Assembly (NCBI GenBank): GCA_963575745.1
Contig: CAUYUJ010006535.1
Location: 108,920-172,919 of the forward strand
Origin: Prorocentrum cordatum
Lineage: Eukaryota; Sar; Dinophyceae; Prorocentrales; Prorocentraceae
DNA length: 64,000 bases
Reading direction: 5' to 3'
A model generated the notes under the pieces. It was given only the letters and a program-made list of their open reading frames with translations. It made no database searches and was not told the DNA's origin. The position numbers and the translations under genes are program-made. This document shows positions 20,038 to 29,690 of the stretch, one piece after another. Every line of letters begins with the position of its first letter. Positions within the stretch are counted from its first letter, which is position 1.

Positions 20038-23000
20038 CTATCGCTATCGCTATCTCTATCGGCTCGATGTCCTGTCGGACGCAGCCGTCCGCGCGGCCCG
20101 AGCTACGCGCGCGCGCCCGAAGCGCATAGGGGGGACCACCCCCCGACACAGACCCCCGCCAGGAGGACAAAGGGAAAGCCGCCTAGGCTTCGAAAGGGGA
20201 GGGGCGGGGGCCGAAAAGGACCGAGAAAACGGGCCCAGGAGTTTCGGGGACGAGCGGCCAGAGGAAGGAAGAAAGAGGATGACTTGATGGAGGATAAGGG
20301 AGAGGCCGCACTCCTCTCGAAAACGAGGGCAGCGCCAGATCCGTTGTCCTGCGCCTCCTCCATGGATGCCACATCGATGGTCCTCCCAGCACCTGCGAGC
20401 CCTGCTGGTTCATGCCAGCACCAGTGAGCCCTGCTGGAGATGTGGCATGCAGGGGAGGACGAGCACAAAGGTGGGGGTGGCAAGATGGAGCGGGAAGAGG
20501 GGGCTCATTAAAGGCCTGAGGAGGAAGGGAAACCACCCCCATGACGGCCTGCACGCAGGCGGCGGCCCAGGTCGGTCAGGCCTGAACCGTGTCCTCCCCC
20601 CCCTCGCCCTCGAGGGGGCGTCCAGGATGGGGCTGGCGGCCACCTTGAGCGCTACGGCCGTCTTGCCGTGGTGGGCGCCTGTCTCGACCATCATGGGCCA
20701 TGTTACGGCCAGATCGGGTCGTCGGATCAGCAGGCTGCTGTCCGACCTCAAGCTGGGGCAGACTGCCCAAAATGGAGGTGACGAAATCGTCGAGGGGATT
20801 GCCGTATTCCTGGGAGAGGCCGCAGTAGATGGCGTAGAGGCTGCTGGTGGCGTCTACCATGGTCGGTCGTCTCGTAGCAAGATTCTCCGTAGCGTAGAAC
20901 ATCAGCTCAGTATTCCACATCACTGACGGACCTGCTGGGGCTGCGGATTGCGCTAGTAGTGCTGGTACTTCGGCAACGTGAGCAGCATGGAAGGTGTGGA
21001 TGGCGAGGCGGGCATGGTGGTTCGCGATCAGTCGACGTTCGGCTGCCTCACCTCCAAGGTTTACTCTGCCCCAAGGGTCCGTGGTCGTTCTGGAAGATGC
21101 TGCCGTTCTGTCGTGCGGGTCGCCATCGACTTGGTCGATCCAAGTGCTGGGTGAGAGGTTGATCATCACTCCCGCGAAGTCGCCTTGTCGAATGTGCTGG
21201 TGGATCGAGTCGAGGGCGTCGTACTGGGATGGGTGATCGACAGAGTAGAGATCATCGAAGGTCAGAGTAACCCGTTCCATCACCATTCCATTGTAGCATA
21301 GTCGTTGGTCCGTAATGTCGAGCAGATCGTTCGGGTGTCTATCGGTGTTGGTGAGGTAAAGCAGAGATCTGTTTCTGGTCGGTGTCCGAGGGTAGTAGGC
21401 TGGTGGTGGTGGTGTAAGCGCTGGTACAGTCGGGAAGAATGGCGGTGGTGAAGGTGATAGGTCAAGGGAGGGTAAGGGAGTGACGTCGGATGCATGGGCA
21501 GGGATAGGGTGGTATAGTTCGGGGCGGCCTCTGCGTTTGTTGTCGGCTATGCTGGCCGCGTAGGTCGCCTGATTGGTGGCCACGTCCTCCTCCGTGAGGG
21601 CAGGTCCTTGTAAATACCACAGGTGCCATGACCGTCGGCAGCGGGCGACCGTAGTTAGATGCTTCACTAGCTTGGCGAAGGAGTGGAAGTTCTGGCGGCA
21701 TATTCTGCACGATGTACCCGATGCCCAGTTTCGCGGATGATCAGGTCGTCGGTGTTCACGTCCGATATGTATTGCCATGCCCTGCTTGGTCTTGGTAACG
21801 ATTCCACACTCGTAGCAGATGAAGTTGCTGGCGCCGTTGTCGCGTGATGGCGTGGGGCCCGCACCAATGGGACCGTCGGGTCTGAGCACCTTGGTCAACT
21901 TGTCGGCGTGGGCGTGGTCTTTGGAGGCGCGGATGTAGTTTGTGACGGCCAGGTTGACGGAGTTGGCGAAGTGCTTCGGCGTGGTGCGAGCCCATGCAAA
22001 AACGTCGGAGTCGAGCTTGCTGGTCGTGGGCCAGCGCTGGTCGTCCAGGTATGTGCGCAGGAAGTCGAAGTCCTGGAAAAGCATGTATGTCCATGAGCCC
22101 TTTCTCCGTCGCTGGTTGTCAAGCAGTTGGAGGAGCTGCTGAGGAGCGTGTCGTAGAAGCCGTGGTAAGTATCGCAGCCGTCCAGCAGACTGGTGGTGGT
22201 CGAAGTCGGGGATGCCAGTGTAAGCTACTACTTCGGTGGCCGTGAAATGGTGAAGCTGCGAGTTAGCTTTGGGTAATCCAGCTGCCGTGCGATAGGGCTT
22301 CGAGTAGGCATTGGAGATGCGCTGGTGGTCAGTCTGGGTCAGTGCTGGCCAGACGTGATGGTTGAAGGTCAATGAGGCAGTCGAGAGGGCGCGCACGTAC
22401 TTGATCTTCGTTTTGCGGGGTAGGCGTCGACGTCGTAGGATTTGCCTCTCAAGAGCTCGTGCCGAAGCGTCGGTTCGTCGCATGCGATTCTGCACCTCGG
22501 GGCCCATGCTGCCGTTGGTGAGGATGGTGCCTAAGAGTCGGTGCTGGTCTGTGATCTGGACCGAGATCGACATGATGCTCAGCTGGATTGATGTAATGTT
22601 CTGCTGTGCAAGCCTACTGCGTGCGACGTTGGAGCCCGTCCCGTTAAAGGAGATGATGACCTTGGTCTTGTCTGGGTGTGGCTTGAGCCCGTAGGTAAAG
22701 GCTGTACGGCATAGACGTTCGGCTGAAGTTCTTGTAATGTCAATGATGTCGGAGTGGCGGGTGGTCGAGTTGAAGTCGGTGAGGTCGTCGACGAAGGACA
22801 TGTTGGTCAGCTTGCCGCCGTGATGAGGAGCCGTAGAGAAGAGCGGGTTGTCGCAGGGGCGGATGTGGTGGCCGCTCTCGCCGTCTTCTGCCCCATCGGT
22901 GTCGTCGGCGATGGCCTGAAGCACTAGGGAGAAATGCACGTTGAAAGCCGCGTCGGAGTATGGCACCCCTGGCCTGGTACTGGTGCGAGGGATCACGTAT

Positions 23001-24778
23001 GCGTCGGTGCCCTTAGCGGTCATCCAGTTGGCCGTGTGGTGGTCGGCAACGAGGGCGCAGAGGTGAGAGTCGTCGACGTGGGCGTTGAGATGTGCTGGAC
23101 AGCGAAGACGTTGTCGTAGGGAGGGGAGGAGGCAGATGGGAATCTCGATGTTGTCGATGACGTCTTCGAGCTCGTCCTCCTGAGTCGGCAGCTGGAAAAT
23201 GAACTCCCTGATTACCGAATGGAAGGCTTCTTTCAAGTCCAGGAAGAGGATGCTGCCCGTGCGAGCCTGCGTACGGCAGTCGTCCAAGAAGGTGTAGGCG
23301 GTGTGAGTGATGAAGTCAGTCGCCTTGTGAGGGACGGCGCCGCATTGTGTGTCCATCAGCAGGTCGGGTAAGATGTCGCGGAAGAGGCCTCTCAGGAACT
23401 TGCTGTTGATCTTGCCAATAGTGTTGTTCAGGAGGATGCCCCTGTAGGCTTTCTGCAGATGAAGCTGTCCTTGTCCTTTGGAGAAATGGGTGGAGAAACC
23501 GCCCTTCGCCGAAATGGGCTCCGTCGTCATCAGTTGCATCTTCATCATGATGGGGTGCAGAAGTCGGGCAATCTGGCGCGGCGCTGCTCGTGCCATGTCG
23601 TCGGTGTTCCCGTCGGGCCCGCCGCGTTTGCCTTTCTTGGCGGCTGCCAGGGCGGATGTCAGGTTGTGGATGGTCTGGACGTTGTCGATGTGGGGGATCG
23701 GCTTTGTGTGCGCAGTCTTGTTGTTGTAGTACGTGACGACGCCTTCGATGTCGGTGTTGATGCCGTTCTCGATGTTGCCGTAGTATCGAAGGGCGTGCTC
23801 CGCAATGGCTTGTGGCGTCGTGAGTGGAGCGCCGTCATCGTCTTGGCGTATTTTGGGAGTCGGAGTTCTCTTAGGTGTGCGGCCGCCGTATGTGAGTAAG
23901 GCCCTCACGTTTGCCCATTCCTGCCGCGGGGCGTTCCCTGCGGCTGATAATATCATGTTGTCGGAGAAGCGCTCGAGGTGGGCGTCGCGGTCGTGGTCGA
24001 GGCGGTTTCTGAGAACGCGGTCGGTATCTTGGATGAAGCTCATGTATGAGTCGAAAAGATCAGTAGTGAAGGTGGTTGTGCAGTAGGTGCTGTCGTGGTG
24101 TGGAGCCGTGGTATGGTCGGGGTCCGCGTGGTTGATGAAGAGGATGGTCTTGATCATCAGCTGAGTATATCCAGGGATGTCCATGAGGTGGATGACGTCG
24201 TCAGGGGACGCTGAAGCCGACTGGTTTGCGATGAGGTGCGCGGTGTATCGGATCCGTCTGCGTGATTTCTTGGAGCCAATGCCATTCCTTTTCACGATGC
24301 GGATCGTCTTGAGGAGGGTGCGTCGGAATCGAAGAAGCGCATAGGAGGCCTCGGTAATGTAGGGCTTGCGGGGAGCATGATGCTGCTTCTTGAAGCTGGC
24401 GTAGGCTGCGTCCTTTATCTGATCGACGATGCTCTTAGTATGGTCGTTGAGGTTGGTCTCCCAGGGGGGGTGTTGGATCTGCTGCAGGCGTCGTTGAAAG
24501 TCGTTCTTGGCTGTCTCGGAGTCGAGCTTAGCGATGTCGAGCTTGGGCGTGCCGTGCTGGTAGGCGGTCTCGACGGTGTAGGCGAGGTTAGCCTTGACAG
24601 GGAAGTGGTCGTTCTTGTGTGAGTGGTCGTCTACTGTGTCGATACCGTACATTACGGACGTGTAGGAGATGGAGTCGAAGAGCTCGTGGCCAACCACTAT
24701 GTAGTCCAGTCTGTGCACGTCCTTGCCTGAGTCCCAAGTGTAGTGGTCCTGGCCTCCGCTTTGGAAGGTATTCGCGGC
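20038..24778 (-). mobile_element. non-LTR (LINE) retrotransposon, 5' truncated
   Basis: On the minus strand this holds the end of an endonuclease domain, a reverse transcriptase, two C-terminal zinc fingers, a ~540-bp 3' untranslated part and a tail GATAGAGATAGCGATAGC that runs into a (GGA)n tract. The 5' end also meets a (TCC)n tract on the plus strand (24779-24808). The first two-thirds of the endonuclease and any ORF1 are absent, the usual result of incomplete reverse transcription. The reading frame inside is intact over about 1400 codons, suggesting a recent insertion. Confidence 0.88.
20576..24778 (-). CDS. LINE polyprotein (endonuclease end, reverse transcriptase, zinc fingers)
   Basis: The open frame runs on upstream to 25018, but the part above 24778 lies outside the element. 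Order of domains: the last part of an apurinic-type endonuclease (RLDYIVVGHEL, then NDHFPV, equivalent to the SDHxPV catalytic end); a spacer; reverse transcriptase from GGPDGNTDD (codons near 23610), with LFLDLKEAF (motif A) and the catalytic FVDD box at 22784-22795; then two C-terminal fingers, CYECG...H...H near 21820 and CRICRQNFHSFAKLVKHL near 21700. It makes a cDNA copy of its own mRNA at a nicked target. No internal stop or frameshift is present. The family assignment within LINEs is not attempted. Confidence 0.88.
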   Translation of the reverse strand, partial: AANTFQSGGQDHYTWDSGKDVHRLDYIVVGHELFDSISYTSVMYGIDTVDDHSHKNDHFPVKANLAYTVETAYQHGTPKLDIAKLDSETAKNDFQRRLQQIQHPPWETNLNDHTKSIVDQIKDAAYASFKKQHHAPRKPYITEASYALLRFRRTLLKTIRIVKRNGIGSKKSRRRIRYTAHLIANQSASASPDDVIHLMDIPGYTQLMIKTILFINHADPDHTTAPHHDSTYCTTTFTTDLFDSYMSFIQDTDRVLRNRLDHDRDAHLERFSDNMILSAAGNAPRQEWANVRALLTYGGRTPKRTPTPKIRQDDDGAPLTTPQAIAEHALRYYGNIENGINTDIEGVVTYYNNKTAHTKPIPHIDNVQTIHNLTSALAAAKKGKRGGPDGNTDDMARAAPRQIARLLHPIMMKMQLMTTEPISAKGGFSTHFSKGQGQLHLQKAYRGILLNNTIGKINSKFLRGLFRDILPDLLMDTQCGAVPHKATDFITHTAYTFLDDCRTQARTGSILFLDLKEAFHSVIREFIFQLPTQEDELEDVIDNIEIPICLLPSLRQRLRCPAHLNAHVDDSHLCALVADHHTANWMTAKGTDAYVIPRTSTRPGVPYSDAAFNVHFSLVLQAIADDTDGAEDGESGHHIRPCDNPLFSTAPHHGGKLTNMSFVDDLTDFNSTTRHSDIIDITRTSAERLCRTAFTYGLKPHPDKTKVIISFNGTGSNVARSRLAQQNITSIQLSIMSISVQITDQHRLLGTILTNGSMGPEVQNRMRRTDASARALERQILRRRRLPRKTKIKYVRALSTASLTFNHHVWPALTQTDHQRISNAYSKPYRTAAGLPKANSQLHHFTATEVVAYTGIPDFDHHQSAGRLRYLPRLLRHAPQQLLQLLDNQRRRKGSWTYMLFQDFDFLRTYLDDQRWPTTSKLDSDVFAWARTTPKHFANSVNLAVTNYIRASKDHAHADKLTKVLRPDGPIGAGPTPSRDNGASNFICYECGIVTKTKQGMAIHIGREHRRPDHPRNWASGTSCRICRQNFHSFAKLVKHLTTVARCRRSWHLWYLQGPALTEEDVATNQATYAASIADNKRRGRPELYHPIPAHASDVTPLPSLDLSPSPPPFFPTVPALTPPPPAYYPRTPTRNRSLLYLTNTDRHPNDLLDITDQRLCYNGMVMERVTLTFDDLYSVDHPSQYDALDSIHQHIRQGDFAGVMINLSPSTWIDQVDGDPHDRTAASSRTTTDPWGRVNLGGEAAERRLIANHHARLAIHTFHAAHVAEVPALLAQSAAPAGPSVMWNTELMFYATENLATRRPTMVDATSSLYAIYCGLSQEYGNPLDDFVTSILGSLPQLEVGQQPADPTTRSGRNMAHDGRDRRPPRQDGRSAQGGRQPHPGRPLEGEGGEDTVQA

Positions 24779-24808
24779 GCCTCCTCCTCCTCCTCCTCCT
24801 CCTCCTAC
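24779..24808. repeat. (TCC)n microsatellite at the LINE 5' junction
   Basis: Ten TCC-type repeats, the same unit as the tract at the other end of the element; in the LINE frame it would encode nine glycines. Confidence 0.9.
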
Positions 24809-25024
24809 CTGAGGACACGCCCACTCTGTGCCCAGCGGCACGGTGGCGGATTCCGACGATCCGACGCGACCCGAGGTTCGCATGGCGCCGTTGTGCATCT
24901 TGGCGCTCGCGATGCGATTCAGCCCGATCCAACGCACGCCCCAATCCGATGACGGGAAGCGCCTTCGGCGTGGACCGTTTATTGGCGGTAAAAACTTCTT
25001 GTGGGGCACGGATTGCACCCGGCA

Positions 25025-25262
25025 GCTCGCTGGCGGATGACGGGAAGCGTCTTCGAGGTACGAGAAGCAAGCGGGACGTTCTGGCTGAATCCTTGAGTAA
25101 ATATATCTTTTCTTTAACTATATGGGTTGCCGCGCTGCACGGGATGACGGGAAGCGTCTTCGAGGTACGAGAAGCAAGCGGGACGTTCTGGCTGAATCCT
25201 TGAGTAAATATATATATATATCTATATATATATCTATGGGTTGCCGCGCCGCACGGGATTTT
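25025..25262. repeat. ~110-bp dispersed repeat, two tandem copies
   Basis: Each copy begins GATGACGGGAAGCGTCTTCG, continues with a block containing GAGAAGCAAGCGGGACG and GGCTGAATCCTTGAG, ends in a TATA tract and is followed by ATGGGTTGCCGCGC. Further copies lie at 26573-26697, 28712-28815, about 28976-29110, 29111-29270 and 29271-29405, each with a different length of TATA tract. Confidence 0.9.
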
Positions 25263-25304
25263 TCGTTGGCGGATTCCCCAAAACATTTCGCTCGAGACAT
25301 CCTC

Positions 25305-25610
25305 AAAAAATCGAGGTGTGGTCTGCCGTGCTCCTGTGTGGTCTGCCGTGCTCCTGTGGTCTGCCGTGCTCCCCACAGGAGCACGGCAGACCGCGCGCAG
25401 GAACCGAGAGGAGCACGGCAGACCAAGACGAGGAGCACGGCAGACCAGGCACTGAAACCGAGAGGAGCACGGCAGACCAAGACGAGGAGCACGGCAGACC
25501 AGGCACCAAGAGCGCCCTCAAGACGACGGAAAGGATGACCAAGACGAGGAGCACGGCAGACCAAGACGAGGAGCACGGCAGACTATGCCCTAAGAGTGCC
25601 CTCAAGACGG
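25305..25610. repeat. GCACGGCAGACC minisatellite, first block
   Basis: Repeats of GAGCACGGCAGACC and its reverse complement GGTCTGCCGTGCTC meet head to head near 25370, forming a palindrome. The part at 25400-25605 (AAGACGAGGAGCACGGCAG units) recurs almost exactly at 33410-33625 and in part at 37340-37410. Confidence 0.9.
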
Positions 25611-25799
25611 CCGAACAATCATCAAACAAACAATGAGTCTAACGTCGTCTTGGAATCGTTTTTGAGGGCATCAGTACGGCCCCCCAAAAACAAAATCGGC
25701 CCAAAGATGACCCGCAGAGTGCCCTCAATACGGCCGACCATGACGATTTCGCTGGGGACGTGTTCAATAAATTAAGAGTGTATCAGCACCGTCTGCTGC

Positions 25800-26430
25800 A
25801 ACAACGCTGTGCTGGTCTGCCGTTCTCCTGTGGTCAGCTGTGCTGCTCTGCCGTGCTCCTGCGGTCTGCCGTTCTGGTCTGCCGTTCTGGTCTGCCGTGC
25901 TCCTGTGGTCTGCCTTCCTGGTCTGCCGTGCTGCTGCCGTCTGTCGTGTTGCTGCGCTGTGCCGTGTAAGCTGATAAACCGGTCAGACCGATGAAGAAAA
26001 CGAGAGTCGGGTTACAACGGCTACGCAGATTTAAACTGCTAGTCCAAAGGCTCTCCAGAGGACCCCAACATCTCCCAAGCACACCCCGAGAAGTCCATCA
26101 TCATCATCATCTCATCATCATCATCATCATCATCATCACCATCATCATCACCATACTCATACTCATACTCATCATCATCATCCTCCTCCTCCTCATCATC
26201 ATCATTATCATCATCGTACGCATCACCATCACCATCAGCAGCAACATGATCATCACCAACAACAGCAGCGTCAATGACATGATCTGGTCTGCTATGTTCC
26301 TATGGGCTGCCGTGCTGGTCTGCCGTGCTGGTCTGCCGTGCCGGACTGCCGTGCTCGTCTGCCGTGTCGGTGTGTTGTGCTGGTCTGCCGTGCGGGTCTG
26401 CTGTTCTGGTCTGCCGTGCTGAAGCTGAAG
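25800..26430. repeat. TCTGCCGTGCTGG repeats and a CAT microsatellite
   Basis: GGTCTGCCGTGCT-type repeats occupy 25810-25945 and 26280-26425. A CAT microsatellite lies between them at 26098-26250. A 45-bp unit (TCTCTAACTAAGGGGTACGG...) is duplicated in tandem at 26491-26580. Confidence 0.85.
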
Positions 26431-26709
26431 CTTTGGGGGCTTAAAGCCAGAGAAAGAGAGAGACATAGAGAGATAGAGAGGGAGAGAGATTCTCTAACTA
26501 AGGGGTACGGGCTCCATCCCGAAACTCGTTGGCGGTTCTCTAACTAAGGGGTACGGGCTCCATCCCGAAACTCGTTGGCGGATGACGGGAAGCGTCTTCG
26601 AGGTACGACAAGCAAGCGGGACGTTCTGGCTGAATCCTTGAGTAAATATATCTTTTCTTTAACTATATGGGTTGCCGCGCTGCACGGGATTTTTCGTTAA
26701 CGGATTCCC

Positions 26710-26850
26710 CAAAATGGTCTGGCGTGCTCCTGTATGGTCTGCCGTGCTCTTGTGTGGTTTGCCGTGCTCCTGTGTGGTCTGCCGTGCTCCCGTGGGGTCT
26801 GCCGTGTCCTGTGTGGTCTGCCGTGCTCCTGTGTGGTCTGCCGTGTTCCG
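26710..26850. repeat. GGTCTGCCGTGCTCCTGTGT minisatellite (reverse orientation)
   Basis: About seven units of the 19-20 bp repeat, read as the reverse complement of the main arrays at 29690-33930. Confidence 0.9.
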
Positions 26851-26879
26851 GAAAATTGGCCGTTTCGCTCGGGACGTCC

Positions 26880-27965
26880 TCAAAAAATCGGCTCCGGAGG
26901 GGACTCCGAAGCAGCATTATCTTGGAATCGCTCCCGGAGGGCCTCCAAACGGCCCAAGAAAGCCCCCGAAGGCCCCCCAGAGGACCCCCAGAGCGCCCCA
27001 AGAGACCCCCAAGAGGCCCCCAAGGGGCGGCCAGAGGCCCGCCAGAGCGCCCAAAACGCCCCAAGAGACCCCCAAGAAGCCCCCCAGGGGCTCCAAAGAG
27101 GCGGCCAGAAGTCCCCCAGAACGCGCGAAAAGGCTCCAGGAGTTCCCTGAGAGCTTCATATCGCCCCATAGAGCCCCCGAAGGCCCCCCCCGGGACTCCC
27201 CCAAGAGGCCCCCGAGAGGCCAGAGGCTACGACAGCCCCAAGAGCGTCCAAGATACCTCCAAGACGGCGCCGAAGCCAGGAAACGCAACAGGGATGTTCT
27301 CTGACGTTCTCGCCAATACGGTCTCTGACGCACGTGGTGGATAAAAAACTGCGTCCGGTCAGGTTTCTAAATTCGCCGTTTCGCTCGGGACATCCTCTAA
27401 AAAATGAAGTTGGCGTTGGCTCCAGGCCGCCTTTGTGTTCAGATCGCTCTTGGAGCGCCCAAGAGGGTCCCCAGAAGGCCACAGGACGGCTCCAGGGGGC
27501 CCGCATGACGGCCCCAGAGGCCTCCAAGAGCACCCCCAAGAGGGCCCAAGATGCCAAAATCGTCAAATCCTTATCGGAAAACCAATATTTTTAGTATGTA
27601 CGACTTTCTCGTCTTCACGACGTCGAAGATGGTCCAAGAGTCCTCCAAGACCGACCCGCGACGGCCCAAGAGACTCTCAAGAGGCGCCCAAGACGGCCGA
27701 CGAGGGCGCCAAGACGGCCCAAGAGGCTCCCAAGAAGGCCCACGAGGGCCCCAAGAGGGGCCCAAGAGGGTGAGCCCGAATCGAAAATCGGAGCACCCCG
27801 CCCAAGGACGGCCCTAGGAGGCCCCAGGAGGCGCCCAAGAGGTCCCAAGAGGCCCCCGAGAGGCCCCCAAGACGCCCCAAAATACCCCCAAGAGGCCCAA
27901 AAGAGGCCCCAAGAGGACCCGAAACGGCCTGCGAGAAGCCTCCCAAGAGAGCCCAACGAACTTTC
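26880..27965. repeat. CCAAGA repeat blocks (inverted TCTTGG type)
   Basis: Two blocks (about 26930-27250 and 27440-27960) of CCCAAGAGGCCC and CCAAGACGGCC repeats. They are the reverse complement of the blocks at 18480-19830. Both blocks are preceded by a CGCTCGGGACRTCCTC motif (near 26869 and 27383). No gene was recognised. Confidence 0.8.
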
Positions 27966-28369
27966 ACTTCGTCTCATTCTCAATGCCCCGGCACGGTGGC
28001 GGGATGGACCGAGGGTCACTAGATATTCCATCTCCTTATCCCGAATTCGGATTACACAGCCCCAAGACAGCTCAAGATGGCCCGAAAACGGCGCCAGAGG
28101 GATCCAAGAGGGCTTCATGTTACAGGCTTCTTGGACCGTCTTGGGGTTATCGCCGGTCGTATTCAAAATATAATGGGCCGTCTTGGAGCATCTTGGAGTG
28201 GTCGGAGACGGCCGGAGGCATCCTGGGAATTCCTGTGAGGGGTGAGGGATCTAGTCCGTTTGACCAGATCCCCCCCCCCCCTGCAAGCCAGCCGGACCGA
28301 ACCCCAAGGGGACGGCGGATAGCTCGGGATCTTGAAGGTGGACGCGGGGGCCGCGTGGTAACTGACCGC

Positions 28370-28580
28370 TTGCGCACAATACAAGTAATAGCGGTCCCAG
28401 GGCGTGAGTCTGGCTGTTTTTCTGTGGGTCCTGGTCGCCGAGGCATGAACCCAGAGTACTTTGCAATGGGTCGTGGCCTCGGCGGCGCATATCGCGTGTA
28501 CTTTACGAGGGATCTGTGCCTCGGGAGCGCGAGCGTCGTATATTTTCGAGGGATCCTTGACACTCGGGCACCGCGCAGTC
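28370..28580. repeat. ~52-bp tandem repeat of unknown class
   Basis: Diverged tandem units around GGTCGTGGCCTCGG...GTACTTT. The plus-strand frame gives repeated peptide motifs such as PEYFAMG, RVYFTRD and VVYFRGI. Three to four units are visible, too few to call a protein family. Confidence 0.5.
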
Positions 28581-28711
28581 CCCTCCTGTTCGCACAAGCG
28601 TTCCAGTTTTGACGTCCCCATGTGATGCCACACCTGCAACGAACGTTCGAACATTCGCTTCCCGTTCTTGTCAGGTCAGGTTAAGCACCCCCAAAGGCTC
28701 ACATTTTTCGT

Positions 28712-28778
28712 TGGCGGATGACGGGAAGCGTCTTCGAGGTACGAGAAGCAAGCGGGACGTTCTGGCTGAATCCTTGAG

Positions 28779-28809
<31 letters not shown>

Positions 28810-29044
28810 CTTAACTATATGGGATGCCCCGAACTCAACGTCTTCGAAAAAACCGTCTTCGAGGAACGAGAAGCAAGCTATAGATTCTGCTGAATCCTTG
28901 CTAGTAAATTTATATATATAATATGAATATATCTTTAATAATCTATGGTTTGCCGCGCCGCACGGGATTTTTCGTTGGCGGATTACTGTTAAGCGTCTTC
29001 GAGTACGAGAAGCAAGCGGACTTCTGTCTGGCTGAATCCTTGAG

Positions 29045-29079
<35 letters not shown>

Positions 29080-29405
29080 GTATATCTTTTAACTATATGG
29101 GTGCCGCGCGCACGGGATGACGGGAAGCGTCCTTCGAGGTACGAGAAGCAAGCGGGACGTTCTGTCTGAATCCTTTGAGTAATATATATATATATATATA
29201 TATATCAATATATATAATAAATCTCTATTAATATCTATGGGTTGCGGGGCCGCACGGCGTTTTTCATTGGCGGATGACGGGAAGCGTCTTCGAGGTACGA
29301 GAAGCAAGCGGGACGTTCTGGCTGAATCCTTGAGTAAATATATATATATATCTATATATATATCTTTATATCTATGGGTTGCGCGGGCGCACGGGATTTT
29401 TCATT
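28712..29405. repeat. ~110-bp dispersed repeat cluster with TATA tracts
   Basis: Five to six copies of the GATGACGGGAAGCGTCTTCG unit, two of them degraded (28845-28975 and 28976-29110). Each is followed by a TATATA tract and ATGGGTTGC-like sequence. Confidence 0.9.
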
Positions 29406-29409
29406 GGCG

Positions 29410-29690
29410 GATTCCTCAAAATGGCCATTTGGCTCGAGACATCCTCGAAAAATCGAGGTGTTGGAGGCTATCGTTTAAGACGTTTTATGTTTAAAATGAC
29501 GGTTTCGCTCGAGACATCTTCAAAAAATCGGGATGTTTAAAAATATCAAAAAATTTTGTTATGCATGAAAAATGAGCGTTTCGCTCGAGACATCCTCGAA
29601 AAAATGAGATGCCGATAGAGGTGTTTTAGAACCTCTTATGTCAAAAATGACGTTTTCGCTCGGGACGTCCTCAGAAAATGAGCAGGAACA
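29410..29690. repeat. ~270-bp repeat with TTCGCTCGAGACATCCTC sub-repeats, copy 1
   Basis: Contains four sub-repeats of the TTTCGCTCGAGACATCCTC type, each followed by an A-rich run. Almost identical copies lie at 32205-32470 and 32988-33250. Its last ~75 bp (GTTAGAACCTCTTATG-like start, CAGAAAATGAGCAGG end) also occur in the Helitron intron at 36208 and 37143. Confidence 0.9.
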
